A stretch of DNA of 64,000 bases from Pycnococcus provasolii (taxonomy: Eukaryota; Chlorophyta; Pseudoscourfieldiophyceae; Pseudoscourfieldiales), in contig CP150571.1 of NCBI GenBank assembly GCA_049487715.1, positions 62,001 to 126,000 of the forward strand, in the 5' to 3' direction. Positions 58,072 to 64,000 of the stretch are shown here, one piece after another. The position numbers and the translations under genes are program-made. The notes under the pieces were generated by a model. The model was not told where the DNA came from and searched no databases. It saw only the letters and a list, made by a program, of their open reading frames with translations. Each line of letters starts with the position of its first letter. Positions within the stretch are counted from its first letter, which is position 1.

Positions 58072-59280
58072 TTAATCGCCACTCATTTCTAGCATTGCAT
58101 CGATTTCGTCGCCCTCAACAAGACCAATTTGTTCTGGAGTATGATCATTGCGAATACGATTCCCCTTGAAAAGAAATTTAAGAATTCTCTCATCCACCAT
58201 ATATGGTGGTTGAGATAGGATTCGCGCATAAGCACGAAAAACAGCACTCATCTTCGTGTCCTTATATATTTTGAACTGATGTATGCTTCCATCTTGTGCT
58301 TTCACCTTTACGACGAAATTGTTGTTGTCCCGTCCTCGTTTCACGCCACGACTAGAACTTGCACCAGCACCATCCTCGCGAGCAACCGGCGTCGATGGCC
58401 CAACTTGCGCAGTGTTGATTGAGTGGCCAAGCTCCGCCTCAATTTGTTTCGCTGTTTTTCCGTCGACGATGACAGCGTCGCCTCGCGCCTTGAGGCGGTA
58501 CACGCATGTGCGCCGCCGCTGGCGCTCAACCGTTGGCGCAAAGTGCTTTGGTGCAAGGCACACACTGGCAAAGCGTGCCAGTGTGTGCCCGACAAGCACG
58601 CACACTTGGCCATCACATAATGTTAACTTGTGCCAACCTGCTGCGGCGTCGCGCGTGATCATAAGCTCCGTCGCCGACGAGCCCGCGTCGTAAGGCGCGT
58701 AAACGAGCGTTACGAGCCCACGGTCGACGTGCTCCGGGAGATGTGCGCCTTGCTCATACCCAAACCACGTCACCGAGCTGCACGACGTTGTACTTCCCGC
58801 GATGGGATCCTCGAGTGCATGCGTGCACGCGTCTCGAGACCCTAGCTTCAGTGCCGCGCACACTAGTTGCAACGCCGTCCTTGCCACTTCGTCGAGTGTC
58901 TCGAACGCGGACGAGACGAGGTCGTGCTGGCCACAAAAAGGCTCCGGAAGACCTTGCCCCATCTTGAATTGAAGGAAGGCCGCGCCGTGGTCCGTGCGCG
59001 CGCACAATTGCTCGGGCAAGTTTGCTGCTTTTGCCAGCTCCATTCTTTTCGCTTGAGATTGCTTGAAAAATAGAGCGTCACAAAAGTCCATGACGCTCCT
59101 CGCAACAATCAATTTGTCGGCCGGGACGTCGAGTACGAACGCCCCGCACACGTTCAACGCTTTCGCCACCTTCCCAACAGCCTCGAGGTAGGCGTCGTTC
59201 GCCTTGCAACGAACGTTGCACGCTGCGGAGAGAGGGACGGGGTCCGACCACGCACCCTGGTTGGCGTGTGCCGTCTCCAT
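58072..59280 (-). CDS. 2-oxoglutarate/Fe(II) oxygenase-like protein fused to a SUMO-like domain
   Basis: 402 residues from the ATG at 59280. An upstream in-frame ATG at 59415 adds 45 residues but has a poor context. Residues about 20-260 resemble isopenicillin-N-synthase-type 2OG oxygenases: an N-terminal ALNVCGAFVLDVP block, then the metal site LPEHVDRGLVTLVYAPYD (His-x-Asp near 184), LVGHTLARF (distal His near 230) and a basic RRRTCVYRLKARG strand near the 2OG-binding position. After a linker, residues about 318-402 are ubiquitin-like of SUMO type (NFVVKVKAQDG...HQFKIYKDTKMSAVFRAYA...FLFKGNRI...LVEGDEIDAMLEM). There is no C-terminal di-Gly, so this module is probably a binding domain, not a conjugated tag. 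Confidence 0.8.
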   Translation of the reverse strand: METAHANQGAWSDPVPLSAACNVRCKANDAYLEAVGKVAKALNVCGAFVLDVPADKLIVARSVMDFCDALFFKQSQAKRMELAKAANLPEQLCARTDHGAAFLQFKMGQGLPEPFCGQHDLVSSAFETLDEVARTALQLVCAALKLGSRDACTHALEDPIAGSTTSCSSVTWFGYEQGAHLPEHVDRGLVTLVYAPYDAGSSATELMITRDAAAGWHKLTLCDGQVCVLVGHTLARFASVCLAPKHFAPTVERQRRRTCVYRLKARGDAVIVDGKTAKQIEAELGHSINTAQVGPSTPVAREDGAGASSSRGVKRGRDNNNFVVKVKAQDGSIHQFKIYKDTKMSAVFRAYARILSQPPYMVDERILKFLFKGNRIRNDHTPEQIGLVEGDEIDAMLEMSGD

Positions 59281-59561
59281 CGCCACACCTTCGTTGGGAT
59301 GATGAAGAAGAAATGACAAGACAACGCACTTATATCTTAGGTAGTGGCGCTTGGCCGCGCGCGAACGCTCTATTGTCACGCTGCGTTCATGGATGTGGAA
59401 CGTGATGTCACGCATACATGAATGCGGCCGCGGATTGGCAAGCTTGCGGCCAGGCGCGAAGGAGGTTTGGCCGAATTCTCGCTCCCTCGCATCCTCCGTC
59501 GTCGTTTTATCCGTTGTGCCATCATCGCGCGATCGCCATACCTATACATAAAAAATAAGTC

Positions 59562-61229
59562 ATGAGCAGCTCCTGTATAGATACGGTGGTTCGTGTCAGC
59601 GACGGGATCCCACGGCCACGGCCATGGCCATGTGGTCTTCACAACCAGCTCTTCCGAAGAGTTGTCGTGCTCATCTTCCTCCTCTTGAGTTTCCCCCCCT
59701 TCCCATTTAGGTGTCATGGTGCTCGCCACAACCCGGGAGGAGGATATGCCGCCGCGAACCACCGCACGAACCTCCTGCGTGATATCCACAGACTCGCAAG
59801 AAACGTTCACGAAAGAGAAACACACGAGATGTTTGTCAACAACACCATCAGGCACGAGCAAGCACTCGTCGAGCAAAATAGGACGTACAGGCCAATCATC
59901 ATGGCCACGACCGTGCTCGACGACAGCCTTGTGGAAGGCTTTCCCGTCTTCTTTAAGAGCTTCCTGGAAGCGCACGACGACACGTACGCGCTTCACGTCG
60001 CTGCGTTGGACATGAGGGGCAGTGAGCTGTGTGAGCGCATGGTCGACGAGAGGCTCGAGGACAAGGAGAAGAACCGACTCAGGTGCTACAATTACACCTC
60101 CATTCGCGCCTCCATTTGGCACCACGCGCACCAGCACCACATGCGTCGCTCGTACGATCACTGGGCACGGAAAGTGAAGTCTTGCCGCAGAGACTTTCCA
60201 GGACGGCGACACGCCGCAACTATCAAGGAGAAGAACTGCCAGAAGAAGCATATGGCACGGAAGGACTGGTTGCTGCAGATGGCCAACACGAGCTTCACCG
60301 AAAGCATGGTGGGAACGTCTGACATCCTCAGCCGACGCTCGCACACGTCGCACGCCGACATCGAGTGGCTCAAGCCATGGCACGCTTTGCAAGTTTGGGA
60401 CAACTTCACGGACGCCGGCCTGCTTATGGTGGACGCCGACACTGTGTTCTTCAAGCCATTTCACACGGGCGCTTTTGCGAGGTACAATCCGCGCGCGCCG
60501 AACGAGGAGTCGCTTTCGTGGAAAGAGCGCGGCATTCGCGCACGCGACAGGCAGCAGACGTTCGACGAGCTTTCGGAGTACCTGTGGGCGGAGGCGGGCG
60601 AGTACACGAACGAGGGTACGTGCATATTCCAGCCTGGGATGATCTACCTGCCGCCGACTCGCGTTGACGTCCTTCGCGTCTGGCTCGCGACTGGTACGCC
60701 GCTTGCAGATGGCAATGCGCCGGACTACGTTGACACGTTCAACGAATGGCAGCAGAATGTCACGAACACAAGCCGTCCCATCGCGGGCGGCTTCGATCGC
60801 GAGGAGCTTCACTTCCGCTGCCTGAGCCCATCCTTCTTCCCGAACGCGAACACGTGCGAGGACAACGCGTGCATGAAGTTACGTCCCAAGGCTTGGGTAG
60901 CTTGGCACGCGGGTGGCAGGCTCAATCATGGGCAGGCTGGTGGTCTGGTTGAGGGTCGCAGAGTGACGAAAGCCGTTGATATCATGGACACTGGTCCGTT
61001 CGAGTGGGCGAAGCGGTTCTGCAAGGAGCCATGCAAGGTTTGGGACGTGCTTGAGATTGACGGGAGCGGTCCGATTCGACCGCCGTCGTTCGAGGAGCAG
61101 CCGTTCAACGGAACTGCGGACTGCGACACGCACAAGTGCTTGAAGCGCCACAAGCACGAGAGGCAGTGGGCGATCGAGGACATGCTTCGGCAGAAGATGG
61201 CGGAGGCGCAAATGGCGGAGGAAGGATAA
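59562..61229 (+). CDS. Type II membrane glycosyltransferase-like protein (DxD motif)
   Basis: 555 residues. A short cytosolic end precedes a signal anchor (about residues 33-50, VVVLIFLLLSFPPFPF). The lumenal part has IIMATTVLDDSLVEGFPVFF with a beta-strand then FLEAHDD, and later GLLMVDADTVFFKPF around residues 285-300, the usual DxD metal/nucleotide-sugar site of GT-A enzymes. NWTCIFQPGMIYL-like and LHFRCLSPSFFP blocks follow, and AWHAGGRLNHG near the end. Several Cys and N-glycosylation sequons support Golgi residence. I do not recognise the exact GT family. Substrates may be surface glycoproteins. Confidence 0.75.
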   Translation: MSSSCIDTVVRVSDGIPRPRPWPCGLHNQLFRRVVVLIFLLLSFPPFPFRCHGARHNPGGGYAAANHRTNLLRDIHRLARNVHERETHEMFVNNTIRHEQALVEQNRTYRPIIMATTVLDDSLVEGFPVFFKSFLEAHDDTYALHVAALDMRGSELCERMVDERLEDKEKNRLRCYNYTSIRASIWHHAHQHHMRRSYDHWARKVKSCRRDFPGRRHAATIKEKNCQKKHMARKDWLLQMANTSFTESMVGTSDILSRRSHTSHADIEWLKPWHALQVWDNFTDAGLLMVDADTVFFKPFHTGAFARYNPRAPNEESLSWKERGIRARDRQQTFDELSEYLWAEAGEYTNEGTCIFQPGMIYLPPTRVDVLRVWLATGTPLADGNAPDYVDTFNEWQQNVTNTSRPIAGGFDREELHFRCLSPSFFPNANTCEDNACMKLRPKAWVAWHAGGRLNHGQAGGLVEGRRVTKAVDIMDTGPFEWAKRFCKEPCKVWDVLEIDGSGPIRPPSFEEQPFNGTADCDTHKCLKRHKHERQWAIEDMLRQKMAEAQMAEEG

Positions 61230-61735
61230 ATATAAGACTAGTAATTCCAATCTATTGTACTATTATTTTAACATAACAAGGTGACGTTTGTCCTATAATC
61301 TAGCAGTGGCTTACCTTCCACTCCTTCCACCACTACTACTACCAACAGTACACAATTCCTGTTTCATTTACCTATAGCGGCCGGCGCCATATGCCAGAGC
61401 TCACAGGTACTTACCTTAGAGTATCCATCCATAGTACTATGGGACAGTGGCTGCCCAGTACTGGTAAAGCTTTAACGTGACATTTCTTCAAGAGAAGAAT
61501 GTATGAAATTCTCAAAAGGAGCCCATCCGTAGCCCTAATCCTAACCCTAACTCCTCGCCGCGCCCTTAGACTATGATCGAAGAAATAAAGGGGCACGGGG
61601 CGGCGCGAAATTGAGGGGATTGAAATCTGCTCTGCTCTGCTCCCTCCCGAATTCCCGAATTCCCGAATTCCCGGGGGGGGGAATCTGCTTTGCCCTCTCC
61701 CTCTCCCGCAGTTATCGGACTTCGGATTTCGTGGC
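61230..61735. promoter_or_regulatory. Intergenic region upstream of the zinc-finger-like gene
   Basis: About 500 bp. It contains short CCCTAA units (61532-61552), TAGACTA (61567) and a triplet CCCGAATT run (61646-61670) that resembles the AACCCCGAA motif but is not identical. No gene seen. Confidence 0.5.
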
Positions 61736-62347
61736 ATGGCGTCTTTGAAGCCTTTGGCGCCGTATCCCTGCGTGTTGCCTCTGCCTCTGCCTTCATCAGG
61801 AGTGTCGGCTTGTGCATTTTCTTTGCCCTTGCCCTTGTGCGATGACGATACGCACTGTCCTTATAGCTCTTCGGCCCCTTCTTCAAGACACAACAATAGT
61901 AGTCCCCTGAAAGAATCACGCCTTCCTCCCGCTCCCCCTGCCGCTATAGGCATACAGCACACACCTCCAACGCCGCTCGTCGCACGCGTCGAGCCGCGAG
62001 ATACGCTCATGGATGACGAAAATATATGCTGCAGCACGGGCACAGCAGCGGCGGGGGGAGCATTGCCGTACAGCAATAACAATAACAGACCGAAAAGGTG
62101 CCGAGAAAACTACCACGAAAACAGTCTGCAGGAACACGGCAACGCACAGTGCCACAGACGACACAAACTCGTGTACAAAAAGACCAAAGGAAACGCCATG
62201 AGCCCTACCAAAGGTATGTGTCAATGCCTGTGCGGATTCGTGGGACACGCGAATACTGTGGCCGTGCACCTCGAGCGCGTGCACCAAGTACCGTCGTACA
62301 TCGCTTTATCCGCAGTCAAGGCGGCTGAACGAACACCAACGCGGTGA
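61736..62347 (+). CDS. Putative C2H2-like zinc-finger protein
   Basis: 203 residues from the ATG at 61736. The N-terminal 120 residues are low-complexity, Pro/Ser/Asn-rich. The C-terminal part has NRPKRCRENYH and then a single finger-like unit CQCLCGFVGHANTVAVHLERVH (about residues 160-182), with Cys-x3-Cys, eleven residues to His and His-x4-His. The spacing is irregular, so zinc binding is an inference. Family not recognised. Coding bias in the C-terminal half is convincing. Confidence 0.5.
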   Translation: MASLKPLAPYPCVLPLPLPSSGVSACAFSLPLPLCDDDTHCPYSSSAPSSRHNNSSPLKESRLPPAPPAAIGIQHTPPTPLVARVEPRDTLMDDENICCSTGTAAAGGALPYSNNNNRPKRCRENYHENSLQEHGNAQCHRRHKLVYKKTKGNAMSPTKGMCQCLCGFVGHANTVAVHLERVHQVPSYIALSAVKAAERTPTR

Positions 62348-62371
62348 CATCCGAGTGCGATGTTTGTTTTC

Positions 62372-62391
62372 GACTGTGTGTGTGTGTGAGC

Positions 62392-62476
<85 letters not shown>

Positions 62477-62510
62477 TTTGTGTGTGTGTGTGCGTGCGTG
62501 CGTGCGTGTG

Positions 62511-62558
<48 letters not shown>

Positions 62559-62582
62559 TGTGTGCATGCGTGCGTATGTGTG
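62372..62582 (+). repeat. (GT)n then (TGCG)n microsatellite
   Basis: About 100 bp of pure TG dinucleotide (62391-62472), then interrupted TG and about 80 bp of TGCG tetranucleotide units. It lies between the zinc-finger gene and the AlkB homologue and gives spurious long frames on both strands. Confidence 0.95.
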
Positions 62583-62632
62583 TGTTATAAAAACTCTTTT
62601 TTTGAACATCAACAAGATATTTGAACAAATTA

Positions 62633-63220
62633 TTACTGTACTAGTTTACGAAGGACGACCGAAACACGCTCATCCTTGTGTACACGCTCCACCTCGTGCG
62701 TCCACTCGTATCTCGCGCTGCCACACATCATCAGCAGTGATCCTACACCGAGTCGCACGCGTACGCACTTGCCGTCCATGCGGAAAGCGAGCGTCGCTGG
62801 AGCAACGAGCGAAACGATCGCTATGCCGTCGTCATACTGAAGCAAGTCCACGTGCGCTTTCGTATACCCACCCTCGGAATACCTGTTCACCGCCATCGCG
62901 TCGAAGAGCGGCCTGCGATGTCGCAGAGCTGGCTGCCCAGGAAATGCAAGTGCACTCAAGCTGCGTATCCTCCTCAATAGAGCTTCTGCGACAGGTGGAA
63001 TGGGCGGGAAGACGTTCGCCTGATCCGGCTCACCTCTGCAGCCACGACCACCGCGACGGAAGAGCAGACCGTCCCTGGAGAGCGTGTGCAAGACATCAGC
63101 TTGCATTCCCGGCGAGAGGAAATCGGCGCAGTACGATAGGCCAGGTACAGAGGTGATAAGGTCAGGTATATGCGAGGGCGGCGGATGGCGTCGCCACCAC
63201 TCGAACGCACTGCTGCTCAT
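62633..63220 (-). CDS. AlkB-family 2OG/Fe(II) dioxygenase
   Basis: 195 residues from the ATG at 63220. Upstream codons in frame are not needed. The fold starts with SSAFEWWRRH and VPGLSYCADFLSP, then the metal triad: His and Asp in TKAHVDLLQYDD (123, 125) and His in YEWTHEVERV (175). The 2OG-binding Arg is in RVSVVLRKL. AVNRYSEGGYTKAH is the usual AlkB NxYxxG-type block. The protein is compact, like ALKBH6/7 or the oxygenase part of ALKBH8. A role in nucleic-acid or protein demethylation is expected by family only. No clear targeting peptide. Confidence 0.85.
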   Translation of the reverse strand: MSSSAFEWWRRHPPPSHIPDLITSVPGLSYCADFLSPGMQADVLHTLSRDGLLFRRGGRGCRGEPDQANVFPPIPPVAEALLRRIRSLSALAFPGQPALRHRRPLFDAMAVNRYSEGGYTKAHVDLLQYDDGIAIVSLVAPATLAFRMDGKCVRVRLGVGSLLMMCGSARYEWTHEVERVHKDERVSVVLRKLVQ

Positions 63221-63424
63221 CCAAACCAAACCAAACCAAAAGGGGCGGAGGAGACATGCGCCATGGCCGAGAACTTGTCGTGTTTCAGGATTTTGATTGG
63301 GGGCTTGGGAGTTGGGGCGGGAAAAAAGAAACCCGGAAACGGCCAACCCCACCCCACCCTTACAAGTCACATATTATGTAAGAACTATTCACTCAATTTA
63401 GTTACACAAAATGATTATTTAAGC
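63221..63424. other. Short intergenic spacer
   Basis: About 200 bp between the AlkB homologue promoter and the 3' end of the partial channel-like gene (both on the minus strand). Contains a CCAAAC repeat (63221-63240). No gene seen. Confidence 0.5.
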
Positions 63425-64000
63425 TTAGGAACTTGGGCTCTCTTGATACGAGACATCCGCGAAAACGTCCGTGCTTTCGCCCAACATACGCCGGCTGCCG
63501 ATGACCAGCAGTACCGTGATAGTCACGAAGTATGCGGGCGCGATGATCATCAGAGACACTGTGTCAAATGCGCGCGAAATTTGCACGCTCAACTCCGTCA
63601 AGCCGTGCTGGTGCAGGTACTTCGAGCGATCCTCCTCCGCCTCCAGAGCTTCATCAACCTTCGCCTGATACGCCGCTCGCGCTCTTGTACCTCGCCAGAG
63701 ACGCTGGATCATCTTCGCCTTTTCGCTCTCTAGGTCCTCGTTTGTAATCGGCGCTACCCTGGCGTTCTTGTAAGAGCCTTGTCGAGGGAACGTCTTGTTT
63801 GAAATTTTCTTGGTCAATGTCTTCAATTGCGCACGCACGTTCTTGATGTCGTACTTGCCCACCCACGAGGTGATATCCTCATCCTCGACGAGAAGGTGGC
63901 GGACTCTGAACAGCCTTGCCAGCCTATCGAGCCATTTCGGCTTTGTCTCAAGACTAGCATAGTACAGCTGCATGGCCAAGACTGTCTGTATAATCGAAAA
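63425..64000 (-). CDS. C-terminal part of a membrane protein, possibly a Cys-loop receptor-type channel
   Basis: Open from the window edge. It begins with IIQTVLAMQLYYASLETKPK (end of a helix then a short loop), followed by a cytosolic region with an IQ motif (MIQRLWRGTRARAAY) and coiled-coil residues. It ends with VQISRAFDTVSLMIIAPAYF and a membrane helix, then a short tail. The order M3, large cytosolic loop with amphipathic helix, then M4 recalls the C-terminal half of pentameric ligand-gated channels, where an ISR/IDR-like block precedes M4. This is a pattern argument only; other multi-pass proteins are possible. The 5' part is outside the window. Confidence 0.4.
   Translation of the reverse strand, partial: FSIIQTVLAMQLYYASLETKPKWLDRLARLFRVRHLLVEDEDITSWVGKYDIKNVRAQLKTLTKKISNKTFPRQGSYKNARVAPITNEDLESEKAKMIQRLWRGTRARAAYQAKVDEALEAEEDRSKYLHQHGLTELSVQISRAFDTVSLMIIAPAYFVTITVLLVIGSRRMLGESTDVFADVSYQESPSS

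Noticed and set aside
56556-58082. 508-codon minus frame opposite the SET gene
   Set aside because: Shadow of the SET-domain gene. The SET motifs are on the plus strand.
59376-60812. 478-codon minus frame opposite the glycosyltransferase
   Set aside because: Shadow frame. The DxD protein on the plus strand has a signal anchor and coherent domain pattern.
62355-62628. Long Cys/Val and His/Thr frames across the TG/TGCG repeat
   Set aside because: Artefacts of a microsatellite.

Overview
The window looks like nuclear DNA of a unicellular green alga, probably of prasinophyte type. I infer this from content and did not search any database. The supporting observations are a plant-type AMBRA1/WD40 protein, a kinesin-14 with a CH-like N-terminus, hydroxyproline-rich SPPPP cell-surface proteins, plastid and mitochondrial presequences, a RuBisCO-LSMT-like SET protein, and the chlorophyte-style TGTAA polyadenylation signal just after several stop codons. 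IFT121 and Rab28 indicate that the organism keeps cilium/flagellum genes. Genes are compact, GC-rich in third positions and intron-poor. Convergent neighbours can be only 30-90 bp apart. The few introns I can place are about 43 (BCKDHA), 107 (kinesin), 194 (Rab28) and 214 bp.

Layout. 1-1061: 5' part of an AMBRA1-like WD40 gene (minus), cut by the window edge. 1566-1856: C-terminal fragment of a secreted LVN1.2/ependymin-like protein. 1924-4660: a plastid zinc-ribbon membrane protein and an Atg22-like MFS transporter. 5984-13358: IFT121 and the E4 ubiquitin ligase UFD2. 13415-16062: archaeal-type phosphoglycerate mutase and a coiled-coil protein. 16196-23125: a 2309-residue G8/EGF/SPPPP type I surface protein. 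23985-28872: a CID protein and an ankyrin-RCC1 protein. 29775-33416: a second surface protein with three tandem ectodomains. 34445-41721: kinesin-14, Rab28 and a DDT/WHIM chromatin protein. 41833-41979: a 48-residue metallothionein-like gene. 43031-47024: a signal-anchored coiled-coil protein and a TMTC-type O-mannosyltransferase. 47259-47609: a small protein with an in-frame UGA. 48031-58037: an unknown helical protein, TIPIN, BCKDHA, mitochondrial uL6, an unknown protein, LYRM7, PAM16 and a SET methyltransferase. 58072-64000: a 2OG-oxygenase fused to a SUMO-like domain, a Golgi-type glycosyltransferase, a zinc-finger-like protein, an AlkB homologue and the C-terminus of a possible Cys-loop receptor channel.

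How the genes fit together. Most are unlinked housekeeping genes. Several share themes: mitochondrial import and respiration (PAM16, LYRM7, uL6m, BCKDHA), cilium (IFT121, Rab28), cell surface (the two SPPPP proteins), and replication/ubiquitin/SUMO (TIPIN, UFD2, SUMO-like fusion). Head-to-head promoters repeatedly carry TTAGGG-like arrays and a 9-base motif AACCCCGAA, which looks like a shared regulatory vocabulary.

Best leads: the UGA-interrupted reading frame (possible selenoprotein), the 2OG-oxygenase/SUMO fusion, a 494-bp transposon-like element with 13-bp terminal inverted repeats and a 6-bp duplication, the AACCCCGAA/telo-box promoter grammar, and the IQ motif in the loop of the possible ligand-gated channel.
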